Positions 16,980 to 25,219 of a stretch of DNA of 64,000 bases are shown in pieces. The DNA is taken from assembly GCF_014191305.1 (NCBI RefSeq), contig NZ_JACHWJ010000004.1, forward strand, positions 186,001 to 250,000. Direction: 5' to 3'. Both the position numbers and the translations under genes were made by a program. Numbering within the stretch: the first letter of the stretch is position 1; every line of letters begins with the position of its first letter. This stretch comes from Pseudoclavibacter helvolus (GTDB taxonomy: Bacteria > Actinomycetota > Actinomycetes > Actinomycetales > Microbacteriaceae). Below the pieces are notes generated by a model that saw only the letters and a program-made list of their open reading frames with translations, was not told the origin of the DNA and did not search any database.

Positions 16980-18695
16980 TCAGAGGCGCGGCGTTCGCGG
17001 GGGCTCCGTGCGGCGTTCGCCGGTCGCCTCGAAGGCGGCGGCGAGCCGGAGGAGCGACGTGTCGTCGTAGGCCCGGCCGGCGAAGGTCAGTCCGACAGGC
17101 ATCCCGATATCCGCGGTTGTGCCCATCGGCACCGTCACGGTGGGGATGCCGAGGTGGCGAATGGCGAGGTTGCCGTTCGCGACCCAGACGCCGTTGCGCC
17201 AGCCGAGGTCAGCTGACGCCTCGTTGACGTCCATGTCGGCGGGCCCGACGTCGGCGACCGCGGGGAACACGACGGCGTCGAGTCGCTGCGCCAGCAGCCA
17301 CTCCTCGAGGTCGAGGCGTCTCGTCTCCTCGAGCCCGCGCACGCCTGCCGCGAGCTCCGGGATGTCGGTGAACGAAGAAACCGGATGCTCACGGACGTGG
17401 TCGGGGTACGTCGCGATGTCGTCGTCGAACCCCGTATAGCGGTCCGGCAGAGCGCCGTCGGGGTGCGGGAAGATGCGCGCGCCGTCGACCTGGGTGAGCG
17501 AATGCAGCCGGGGGTCGCCGTTGGATGCGAGGAAGTCGTCCCAGCCCCACGCGGACAGATCGACGATCTCACGCTTCAGATACTCGGGGGAGACGAGGCC
17601 CCGCGTGGAGATGGTCGGAGCTCCCGGCCGGTCGCCCTCGTAGTTCGAGACGACGGGGAAGTCGACTTCCACGACCGTGACCCCCGAGGCTTCGAGGTCG
17701 GCGCGCGCCGCCTCCCACAACTCGACGATCGATCGACGCGTATCGATCCTCTGGCCGGTCGGGCCGCCGATACCGGGCCTCTCCGACGTTCCGGCTTCCT
17801 GGTCGGCGTTGATGTACATGCGGGGCACACCGATGCGGGTGCCAGCGAGCGTCGCGCGAGCATCCGCCTGATTGGACGGCAAGAGAGCCACGTACGAGAC
17901 CGGCCGCACCTCCGACGAGCGGGGGATGCGCACCCAGGGCTGCGCGCGCCAGAAGTCGCCTCTCGTGTCAGCGTCGTCGGCGACGACGACCTCGAGCACC
18001 TCGAGCAGGTCAGCCATCGACCTCGAGTGGGGCACAACCACGTCCATAGTCGGGACAAGCGGCCAGTTGCCGCGCACGGAGATGACGCCCCGCGAAGGGG
18101 TGTAGGCGCACAGCGCGTTGTTGGAGGCAGGCGCGCGGCCACTGGACCACGTCTCCTCGCCGAGGCCGAACGCGGCGAAGCTCGCCGCCGTCGCGGTGCC
18201 AGAGCCGTTCGAGGAGCCCGAACCGAAGGCGCTCGTGAGGAACTCGCCGTTGTAGGGGCTCTCGGCGCGGCCGTACTCGCCCCGCTGCATGCCGCCGTTG
18301 GCCATCGGGGGCATGTTCGTGAGACCGAGGCAGATCGCGCCGCCCGCGCGGAGCCGCTCGATCGTGAAGGCGTCCCGCTGCGCGACGAGGTCCGCGAACG
18401 CGGGGCTCCCGGATGCGGCGGTCAGGCCCTCGACGAGGTAGCTGTCCTTCGCCGTGTACGGGATCCCGTCGAGGGCACCGAGCAGGCGGCCGGACGCGCG
18501 CCGCTCGTCTGAAGCTCGCGCCTCATCGAGCGCCGCCGGGTTCTCGACGACGACGGAGTTGAGCTTGGGCCCGGTCGCGTCGTAGGCCGCGATGCGCGCT
18601 CGGTACGCCTCGACGAGACCCGCGCTCGTGACCTCCCCGTGCTCGAGGGCCGCGCGCAGCTGCGCGATGCTCGCCTCGACGACGTCGAAGCTCAT
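16980..18695 (-). CDS. amidase-signature family hydrolase
   Basis: 571 residues. The Ser-cisSer-Lys triad can be placed: Lys83 in GIPYTAKDSYLVEG, Ser161 in GSGSSNGSGTATA and Ser185 in GEETWSSGRAPA. The last motif departs from the usual GSDTGGSIR, marking a distinct subfamily. Hydrolyses an amide bond; substrate not shown. Its ATG overlaps the agmatine deiminase stop by 4 nt. The product of that enzyme, N-carbamoylputrescine, is therefore a candidate substrate, a step normally done by the nitrilase-fold AguB, which is absent here. Confidence 0.82.
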   Translation of the reverse strand: MSFDVVEASIAQLRAALEHGEVTSAGLVEAYRARIAAYDATGPKLNSVVVENPAALDEARASDERRASGRLLGALDGIPYTAKDSYLVEGLTAASGSPAFADLVAQRDAFTIERLRAGGAICLGLTNMPPMANGGMQRGEYGRAESPYNGEFLTSAFGSGSSNGSGTATAASFAAFGLGEETWSSGRAPASNNALCAYTPSRGVISVRGNWPLVPTMDVVVPHSRSMADLLEVLEVVVADDADTRGDFWRAQPWVRIPRSSEVRPVSYVALLPSNQADARATLAGTRIGVPRMYINADQEAGTSERPGIGGPTGQRIDTRRSIVELWEAARADLEASGVTVVEVDFPVVSNYEGDRPGAPTISTRGLVSPEYLKREIVDLSAWGWDDFLASNGDPRLHSLTQVDGARIFPHPDGALPDRYTGFDDDIATYPDHVREHPVSSFTDIPELAAGVRGLEETRRLDLEEWLLAQRLDAVVFPAVADVGPADMDVNEASADLGWRNGVWVANGNLAIRHLGIPTVTVPMGTTADIGMPVGLTFAGRAYDDTSLLRLAAAFEATGERRTEPPRTPRL

Positions 18696-19750
18696 GGCCG
18701 GCCTCGGTCTGCAGTCGAGGCGGTGAGGCTCGGCTGCTGCTGCGTGATGCAGTGGATGCCGCCCCCGCGAGCGAACAGCTCGCGGGCGTCGACCGACACG
18801 ACCGTGCGACCCGGGTACACGGACTCGAGGATTTCGCGCGCACGCGCGTCTGCTGCCTCATCGTCGAACCCGCACGCGACCACGCCGTCGTTCGTGACGA
18901 GATGGTTGACGTAGCTCCAGTCGACGAAGCCCTCTTCGTCGCGCAACGTGCTCGGCGCCGGAATGCCGACGATGTCGAGCTCCCGACCTGCCGCGTCGCG
19001 CTGGCCGGCGAGGTGCTCACGCAGCTCGGCGACGACTGCGTGATCCGGGTGCTCTGGGTCGAGCTGCTCGTGCAGCAGCAACGTGCCAGGAGCGGTGAGA
19101 GTCGCGACGATGTCGACGTGCCCGTTGGTGCCGAACTCGTCGTAGTCACGCGTGAGCCCGCGCGGGAGCCAGATCGTGCGCGTCGCCCCGAGCGTGCGAG
19201 CGAATTCAGCCTCGACGCGAGCCTTGTCTGCGAGCGGGTTGCGGCGGGGGTCGAGCTGCACGGTCTCAGTCGCGAGGACCGTGCCCTCGCCGTCCACGTG
19301 AATGCCGCCGCCCTCGTTCACGAGGAGGGAGCTCACGAGTTCCGCGCCGCTGGCCTCGGCGACGACGCGGCCGATGCCTGCCGACTTCTGCCACTCCGCC
19401 CAGGAGGGGGCGCCCCAGCCATTGAAGATCCAGTCGACGGCGCCGAGCACGCCTGGCCGTTCGTCGTCGGTGACGAATGTCGGTCCGATGTCGCGCATCC
19501 AGAACTCGTCGAGCGGTGCCTCGAGGATCTCGATTCCCTCGCCGAGCATGCGGCGGGCGCGCGTGAGCTCGCTCGGGTCCACGACCATCGTGACGGGCTC
19601 GAAGCGTGCGACCGCGTGGGCGACCGCCGTCCAGGCGGCGTAGCCGGCCTCGCGCTGCGCTGCGCTGTCGCCGAGCGTGATCCCCTCGCGGGGGAAGGCC
19701 ATCCAGGTGCGATCGTGCGGCGCCGTCTCGGCGGGCATCTTCCAGGCCAT
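18692..19750 (-). CDS. aguA: agmatine deiminase
   Basis: 352 residues of the peptidyl-arginine/agmatine deiminase family. Conserved FWMRDIGPTF (85-92), NEGGGIHVDGEGT (145-157), FGTNGHVD (206-213) and the catalytic GGGIHCITQQQP with Cys334. Converts agmatine to N-carbamoylputrescine and ammonia. First gene of an operon with the amidase; divergent from a TetR gene with a perfect palindrome in the gap. Confidence 0.87.
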   Translation of the reverse strand: MAWKMPAETAPHDRTWMAFPREGITLGDSAAQREAGYAAWTAVAHAVARFEPVTMVVDPSELTRARRMLGEGIEILEAPLDEFWMRDIGPTFVTDDERPGVLGAVDWIFNGWGAPSWAEWQKSAGIGRVVAEASGAELVSSLLVNEGGGIHVDGEGTVLATETVQLDPRRNPLADKARVEAEFARTLGATRTIWLPRGLTRDYDEFGTNGHVDIVATLTAPGTLLLHEQLDPEHPDHAVVAELREHLAGQRDAAGRELDIVGIPAPSTLRDEEGFVDWSYVNHLVTNDGVVACGFDDEAADARAREILESVYPGRTVVSVDARELFARGGGIHCITQQQPSLTASTADRGRP

Positions 19751-19783
19751 GTCCGGGTCCTCCAGGTCTCGAAACGAGTCTTA

Positions 19784-19799
19784 TTGATCAAGTGATCAA
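19784..19799. promoter_or_regulatory. perfect palindrome, likely TetR operator
   Basis: TTGATCA-AG-TGATCAA, two perfect 7-bp arms, midway between the agmatine deiminase start (19750) and the TetR start (19834). Position and symmetry suggest an operator for the adjacent TetR protein, controlling both directions. Confidence 0.6.
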
Positions 19800-19833
19800 C
19801 AATTGCTCGAAGAGTACGTAGACTCGGGACATC

Positions 19834-20475
19834 GTGTCAAGAGCCATCAGGAAGCCAGCAGCAGAGCGCCGCGCGGACATCACCGCAGCTGCCGTCGCCC
19901 TCGCCCTCGAGGAGGGTCTCGCCGGCGTCACCATGCGCGCCGTCGCCACCCGCATCGGCGTCGCGCCCGCCCTCGTCGCCCACTACGAACCCAACATGGA
20001 CGAACTCGTCACCTCGACGTTCAGGGCCATCGTGGGCGGCGAGCTCGACGAGCTCGAGGTGCAGCTCTCGCCGATAGCCTCAGCCGCCGAAAAGCTCGAC
20101 CTGCTTGTCAGCACCCTCCTCGACGGCAGTCGCGACGCGGTCACCCACGTGTGGGTCGACGGATGGTCGCTCGGGCGTCGCAACGAGACGCTCGCCGAGG
20201 GGGTCCGGGCTGAGATGGACCGCTGGCACGCGGCCATCACGCGCATCCTCGTAGCCGGCAGCGCGACGGGGGAACTCGGCCTGCGAGAGGGTGCGGCCGA
20301 CGCCGTTGCCTGGCAGATCCTCGGCATGATCGACGGGCTCAACGCGCACGCACTGGTGCGCTGGGGGCGAGACGCGAGCCGCCCTGACCTGCTTCGATCA
20401 GTCCTGGATGCGATACTCAGACCTGAAACCGCCCAAAACTCTACAGAAACGACTAGTCTAAAGCGTGACTTCTAG
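19834..20475 (+). CDS. TetR-family transcriptional regulator
   Basis: 213 residues. N-terminal helix-turn-helix region AAERRADITAAAVALALEEG followed by VTMRAVATRIGVAPALVAHY; the rest is a helical ligand domain with LGMIDGLNAHALVRWG. GTG start at 19834. Divergent from the aguA-amidase operon, so likely its repressor. The 3' end overlaps the start of the helicase gene by 11 nt in another frame. Confidence 0.87.
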   Translation: MSRAIRKPAAERRADITAAAVALALEEGLAGVTMRAVATRIGVAPALVAHYEPNMDELVTSTFRAIVGGELDELEVQLSPIASAAEKLDLLVSTLLDGSRDAVTHVWVDGWSLGRRNETLAEGVRAEMDRWHAAITRILVAGSATGELGLREGAADAVAWQILGMIDGLNAHALVRWGRDASRPDLLRSVLDAILRPETAQNSTETTSLKRDF

Positions 20476-22285
20476 CAATTCTTCCGTTCAGACCGAGGCC
20501 GAGGCTCCCTCCGAAGAGGCCCAGGCCGCGCCTACATTCGCCGATCTCGGTCTTGACGGCCCCGTCCTCAAGGTCCTCAGCGACGTGGGGTACGAGACTC
20601 CGTCCGCCATCCAGGCCGCGACGATCCCCACCCTCCTCGAAGGCCGCGACGTCGTCGGCCTCGCCCAGACGGGAACCGGCAAGACCGCCGCGTTCGCGCT
20701 CCCCATCCTCTCGCAGCTCGACGTCGACCAGAAGACGCCGCAGGCGCTTGTGCTCGCGCCGACCCGCGAGCTCGCCCTCCAAGTGTGCGAGGCGTTCGAG
20801 AAGTACGCAGCGCGCATGCGCGGCGTCCACGTGCTGCCCATCTACGGTGGCCAGGGCTACGGTGTCCAGCTCTCCGCGCTTCGTCGCGGCGTGCACATCG
20901 TCGTCGGAACTCCCGGCCGCATCATGGACCACCTCTCGAAGGGCACGCTCGACCTGAGCGAGCTCAAGTTCCTCGTGCTCGACGAGGCCGACGAGATGCT
21001 CAAGATGGGCTTCGCGGAGGACGTCGAGACGATCCTCGCGGACACCCCGGACACGAAGCAGGTTGCGCTGTTCTCCGCGACCATGCCGTCGCAGATCCGT
21101 CGCATCTCGAAGAAGTACCTCAACGATCCCGCCGAGATCACGGTCAAGACGAAGACCACGACCTCGTCGACCATCACGCAGCGCTACCTCATCGTCAGCT
21201 ATGCGCAGAAGGTCGACGCGCTCACGCGCATCCTCGAGGTCGAGAACTTCGAAGGCATGATCATCTTCGTCCGCACGAAGAACGAGACAGAGGGCCTCGC
21301 TGAGAAGCTCCGCGCCCGCGGATACTCGGCCGCCGCCATCAACGGCGACGTGGCACAGGTGCAGCGCGAGCGCACCGTCAACCAGCTCAAGTCGGGCAAG
21401 CTCGACATCCTCGTCGCAACCGACGTCGCCGCGCGCGGCCTCGACGTCGAGCGCATCAGCCACGTCGTCAACTTCGACATCCCCACGGACACCGAGTCGT
21501 ACGTGCACCGCATCGGCCGCACGGGCCGCGCCGGCCGCACGGGTGACGCGATCAGCTTCATCACGCCGCGCGAGCGCTACCTGCTCGGCCAGATCGAGAA
21601 GGCCACCAAGCAGGAGCTCACGCAGATGCAGCTCCCGAGCGTCGACGACGTCAACACGACGCGCCTCACCCGCTTCGACGACGCCATCAGCGAGGCGCTC
21701 ACGCAGACCGACCGCGTCGAGAAGTTCCGCGACATCATCGAGCACTACGTGCGTCACCACGACGTGCCAGAGTCCGATGTCGCTGCGGCACTCGCAATCG
21801 TGGCGCAGGGTGAGACGCCGCTGCTGCTCGATGCCGAGGCTGAGCGCAAGGAACGCTTCGAGCGCAACCAGCGCGAGCAGGCCGAGCGCAAGGAGCGCCG
21901 TGAGCGCGAGGGCGGCGGCGACAGCCGCGGCGGCTCGCGCGGCGGCGACCGTCGCGACGGCGGCGAGCGCGCACCGCGACGCCCGCGCTCGAACGGCAAG
22001 CCCATGGCCATGTACCGTCTTGCCGTCGGCAAGCGCCACAAGGTCGAGCCCCGTCAGATCGTTGGCGCCCTCGCGAACGAGGGTGGCCTCAGCCGCGACG
22101 ACTTCGGCGCGATCGACATCCGCCCAGGCTTCTCGCTCGTAGAGCTGCCGGCCGACCTGTCGAACGACGTGCTCGACAAGCTCACCGGCACGCGCATTTC
22201 CGGCAAGCTCATCGAGCTGACGCCGGACCGCGGCCCGTCGCGCGACTCGGGTGACCGCCCCTACAAGAAGCGCTACGACAGCTAG
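20465..22285 (+). CDS. deaD: DEAD-box ATP-dependent RNA helicase
   Basis: 606 residues. Q motif (PTFADLGLDGPVLKVL), motif I AQTGTGKT, Ia PTRELALQV, II LDEADEM, III FSAT, and motifs V-VI VATDVAARGLDVERI and HRIGRTGRAG. After about residue 450 a charged Arg/Glu/Gly-rich linker leads to a C-terminal DbpA-like RNA-binding domain (MYRLAVGKRHKVEPRQIVGA). This is the CsdA/DeaD architecture, acting in ribosome assembly and mRNA turnover. GTG start at 20465, inside the end of the TetR gene. Confidence 0.92.
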   Translation: MTSSNSSVQTEAEAPSEEAQAAPTFADLGLDGPVLKVLSDVGYETPSAIQAATIPTLLEGRDVVGLAQTGTGKTAAFALPILSQLDVDQKTPQALVLAPTRELALQVCEAFEKYAARMRGVHVLPIYGGQGYGVQLSALRRGVHIVVGTPGRIMDHLSKGTLDLSELKFLVLDEADEMLKMGFAEDVETILADTPDTKQVALFSATMPSQIRRISKKYLNDPAEITVKTKTTTSSTITQRYLIVSYAQKVDALTRILEVENFEGMIIFVRTKNETEGLAEKLRARGYSAAAINGDVAQVQRERTVNQLKSGKLDILVATDVAARGLDVERISHVVNFDIPTDTESYVHRIGRTGRAGRTGDAISFITPRERYLLGQIEKATKQELTQMQLPSVDDVNTTRLTRFDDAISEALTQTDRVEKFRDIIEHYVRHHDVPESDVAAALAIVAQGETPLLLDAEAERKERFERNQREQAERKERREREGGGDSRGGSRGGDRRDGGERAPRRPRSNGKPMAMYRLAVGKRHKVEPRQIVGALANEGGLSRDDFGAIDIRPGFSLVELPADLSNDVLDKLTGTRISGKLIELTPDRGPSRDSGDRPYKKRYDS

Positions 22286-22330
22286 TCTGCTTCCCCGGAG
22301 CCAGCAGGTTCCGACCTGGCGTCGCAGGCG

Positions 22331-22376
22331 CACGAGAAATGCACCTTCGTTCTCGAACGAGGGTGCATTTCTCGTG
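22331..22376 (+). terminator. long hairpin terminator
   Basis: 21-bp stem (22331-22351 with 22356-22376, one G-U pair) and a 4-nt CTCG loop, downstream of the helicase stop. There is no long U-tract, but the stem is very strong. Confidence 0.65.
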
Positions 22377-22464
22377 TGCCTGTCGGATGCACCGAGGTGC
22401 GCTGCGGAGTCTCGCTAGAGTGGGCGTGCGCGACGACGCGCGTTCCACTCAGCCAAGGAGCATC

Positions 22465-23901
22465 GTGCCTGAACCCACCACGGCCTCTTCCCCTCGAGTC
22501 TTCTCCGACGATTTCGTCTGGGGCTCGGCAACCGCTTCGTATCAGATCGAGGGCGGCGCCGCGGAAGGCGGGAGGACCCCGTCCATCTGGGACACGTTCT
22601 CGCACACCCCAGGCAAGGTCGAAGGCGGCGACACGGGTGACGTGGCTATCGACCACTACCACCGGTGGCGCGAAGACATCGAGACCATCAAGGAGATGGG
22701 GCTGGATGCGTACCGTTTCTCGATCTCCTGGTCGCGTGTGCAGCCGGGCGGCTCCGGCGAGTTCAACGAGGAAGGCATCCGGTTCTACTCCGAGCTGCTC
22801 GACGCTCTCGTCGCGGCCGGAGTGAAGCCGGTAGCGACGCTCTATCACTGGGACCTGCCGCAGGAACTCGAGGACGAGGGCGGCTGGGCAAACCGCAACA
22901 CCTCGTATGCCTTCGCGGAGTACGCAGCACGCATGGCCGCAGAGTTCGGCGATCGGGTGCACACGTGGTCGACGCTCAACGAACCGTTCTGCACGGCGTA
23001 CCTCGGTTACGCGTCGGGCGTGCACGCCCCCGGTCGCACCGAACCTGCCGCAGCTCTCGCCGCCTGCCACCACCTCAACCTCGCCCACGGCCTCGCGACT
23101 CGCGCCATCCGCGCAGCCGTCGGCGAAGACGCCGTCGTGTCCGTGACGTTGAACTTCCACGTCATCCGCCCTGACAACCCGGAGTCGGCCGCCGACCGTG
23201 ACGCGGTGCGTCAGATCGACGCGCTCGCGAACCGTGTCTTCCTCGGGCCAATGCTCTCCGGGCACTACGACGAAGATCTCATCCACGACACGAGGGATGT
23301 GACGGACTGGTCGTTTGTGCTGCCGGGAGACACGGAGCTCATCCACCAGCGCATCGACGTGCTCGGCGTCAACTACTACACGACGTTCCGTGTGAAGAAG
23401 TACCTCGGCACGGGCGAGCGCTCGCGCAACGACGGCCACGGCGAGTCGGCCGCGAGCCCCTGGGTCGGCGTCACCGACATCGACTTCGTCGACCAGGGGG
23501 CGCCGTACACGTCGATGGGGTGGAGCATCTTCCCCGACGGCCTCACCGAGCTGCTGGTCTCCCTCAGTGAGCGCTACCCAGGGCAAGCGCTCATGGTCAC
23601 GGAGAACGGCGCGGCGTTCCCCGACGTCGTCAGCGAGGACGGTCTCGTGCACGACCCGGAGCGCGTCGCCTACTACCGCGACCACATCGCGGCGATCGCA
23701 GACGCCATCGACGCGGGGGCCGACGTGCGCGGCTACTTCGCCTGGTCGCTTTTCGACAACTTTGAGTGGGCCTTCGGCTACAACATGCGCTTCGGCATCC
23801 TGCGCGTTGACTACGACACGCTCGGGCGCACCTGGAAGGACTCCGGACGCTGGTACCAGCAGCTCATCGCGACGCGCACCCTGCCTGGGGTTGGTGCATG
23901 A
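22465..23901 (+). CDS. GH1 beta-glucosidase
   Basis: 478 residues, a full-length GH1 (beta/alpha)8 barrel. FVWGSATASYQIEGG opens the fold, STLNEPF carries the acid/base Glu173, and MVTENGAAF the nucleophile. Cleaves beta-glucosides; no signal peptide, so cytosolic and acting on imported disaccharides. GTG at 22465 with AAGGAG 4 nt upstream is preferred over the frame opened at 22339, which would start inside the upstream terminator. Its stop overlaps the next gene by ATGA. Confidence 0.92.
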   Translation: MPEPTTASSPRVFSDDFVWGSATASYQIEGGAAEGGRTPSIWDTFSHTPGKVEGGDTGDVAIDHYHRWREDIETIKEMGLDAYRFSISWSRVQPGGSGEFNEEGIRFYSELLDALVAAGVKPVATLYHWDLPQELEDEGGWANRNTSYAFAEYAARMAAEFGDRVHTWSTLNEPFCTAYLGYASGVHAPGRTEPAAALAACHHLNLAHGLATRAIRAAVGEDAVVSVTLNFHVIRPDNPESAADRDAVRQIDALANRVFLGPMLSGHYDEDLIHDTRDVTDWSFVLPGDTELIHQRIDVLGVNYYTTFRVKKYLGTGERSRNDGHGESAASPWVGVTDIDFVDQGAPYTSMGWSIFPDGLTELLVSLSERYPGQALMVTENGAAFPDVVSEDGLVHDPERVAYYRDHIAAIADAIDAGADVRGYFAWSLFDNFEWAFGYNMRFGILRVDYDTLGRTWKDSGRWYQQLIATRTLPGVGA

Positions 23902-24569
23902 GCGAGGTCGATCTTGTCATCTTCGATTGCGACGGGGTGCTCGTCGACAGCGAGGTGCTCGCAGTGCGGATCGAGCGGCAGATGCTCGCCGAACTCGGCT
24001 GGGAGCTCACGCAGGACGAGCACGTGTCCCGGTTCCTCGGCACGTCACAGGCGACCTTCGAGAAGAAGCTGCAGGAAGGCCTCGGGCGTCCCGTGCCAGA
24101 GGGGTGGTTCGATCTGCAGCGCGAGACGCTCTTCCGTGCGTTCGACACTGAGCTGACGGCGGTCGCGGGCCTCCCGGATGCACTCGCTGTCATCCAGGAT
24201 GAGCTTGGCCTCGCGAGCTGCGTCGCCTCGAGCGGCGACCACACGAAGCTCAGCAAGACGCTCGGGCACACGGGGCTCTACCCGCGTTTCGAGGGGCGCA
24301 TCTTCAGTGCGACGGAAGTGGAACACGGCAAGCCGGCGCCCGACCTCTTCCTGCACGCCGCGGAGCGGATGGGGGTGGACCCCGCGAAGTGCGTCGTCGT
24401 CGAGGACAGCAAGTACGGCGTGCAGGCCGCGGTGGCGGCCGGGATGCACGCCTACGGCTTCGCGGGCGGGCTCACGCCGGGCGAATGGCTCGAGGACGCG
24501 GGCGCCGAGACGGTCGAGCGTATGGCCGAGCTGCCCGAGCGCATCCGGAGCCGGCAGGGCACCGTGTGA
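23898..24569 (+). CDS. HAD-superfamily hydrolase (phosphoglycolate/beta-PGM type)
   Basis: 223 residues. Motif I FDCDGVLVDSE with the nucleophile Asp, motif II VASSGDHTKL, motif III HGKPAPDLF and motif IV VVVEDSKYGV, with a helical cap after motif I: HAD subfamily IA. Removes phosphate from a sugar phosphate or small metabolite; exact substrate unknown. Translationally coupled on both sides (ATGA with the beta-glucosidase, GTGA with the GyrI-like gene), so perhaps sugar-related. Confidence 0.85.
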   Translation: MSEVDLVIFDCDGVLVDSEVLAVRIERQMLAELGWELTQDEHVSRFLGTSQATFEKKLQEGLGRPVPEGWFDLQRETLFRAFDTELTAVAGLPDALAVIQDELGLASCVASSGDHTKLSKTLGHTGLYPRFEGRIFSATEVEHGKPAPDLFLHAAERMGVDPAKCVVVEDSKYGVQAAVAAGMHAYGFAGGLTPGEWLEDAGAETVERMAELPERIRSRQGTV

Positions 24570-25210
24570 CGGAGAGGCCAAAAGCCGACTTCAAGAAGGA
24601 GCTCGACTGCTACCAGGCGAAGAGCGGCGCGTTTCGACTGCTCGAGGTGCCGAGCCTCCAGTACCTCATGGTCGACGGGCATGGTGATCCCAACACGTCG
24701 GAGGAGTTCGCGAACGCCGTGGAGACGCTCTACCCGGTCGCCTACACGCTGAAGTTCGCGAGCAAGAAGGAACACGGCCGCGACTATACGGTCATGCCGC
24801 TCGAGGGGCTCTGGTGGTCTGACGACATGGCGACGTTCACGGATGCGCGCGACAAGTCGCAGTGGAACTGGACGCTCCTGCTGATGACGCCCGACTGGAT
24901 CGACGAGCGTCGATTTGCTGAGGCGGTCGCGAAGGTCGCGGCGAAGAAGCCACCGGCCTGGCTCGACCGAGTGAGGTTGGAGACGCTCGAGGAGGGCCTG
25001 GTCGCGCAGACGCTGCACCGGGGGTCGTTCGAGGATGAAGGACCAACGCTTGCGCGCCTCCACGACGAGTTCATCCCGGCAAACGGCCTGCGGATGACGG
25101 GCAAGCACCACGAGGTCTACTTCAGCGATTTTCGCAATACCGCACCAGAAAAGATGCGAACACTCCTTCGCCAACCAGTTGGTCGGTTATCGGGGATTGA
25201 TCCGGGCTAG
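24566..25210 (+). CDS. GyrI-like small-molecule-binding domain protein
   Basis: 214 residues. Begins MTERPKADFKKELDCY, with LEVPSLQYLMVDGHGDPN, then VYPVAYTL-like LYPVAYTLKFASKKEHG and WNWTLLLMTPDWID, typical of stand-alone GyrI-like proteins. The fold binds hydrophobic or drug-like ligands; role unknown. GTG at 24566 overlaps the HAD stop by 4 nt, so the third gene of this operon. It has no DNA-binding domain, so it is not a SoxR/MerR-type regulator. Confidence 0.85.
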   Translation: MTERPKADFKKELDCYQAKSGAFRLLEVPSLQYLMVDGHGDPNTSEEFANAVETLYPVAYTLKFASKKEHGRDYTVMPLEGLWWSDDMATFTDARDKSQWNWTLLLMTPDWIDERRFAEAVAKVAAKKPPAWLDRVRLETLEEGLVAQTLHRGSFEDEGPTLARLHDEFIPANGLRMTGKHHEVYFSDFRNTAPEKMRTLLRQPVGRLSGIDPG

Positions 25211-25219
25211 CATCCTCGG

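Noticed and set aside
20453-22333. 626-codon open frame antisense to the DEAD-box helicase gene
   Set aside because: The plus strand encodes all helicase motifs; the antisense frame is Arg/Val/Leu/Ala-rich with no domain. Long antisense frames are usual at this GC content.
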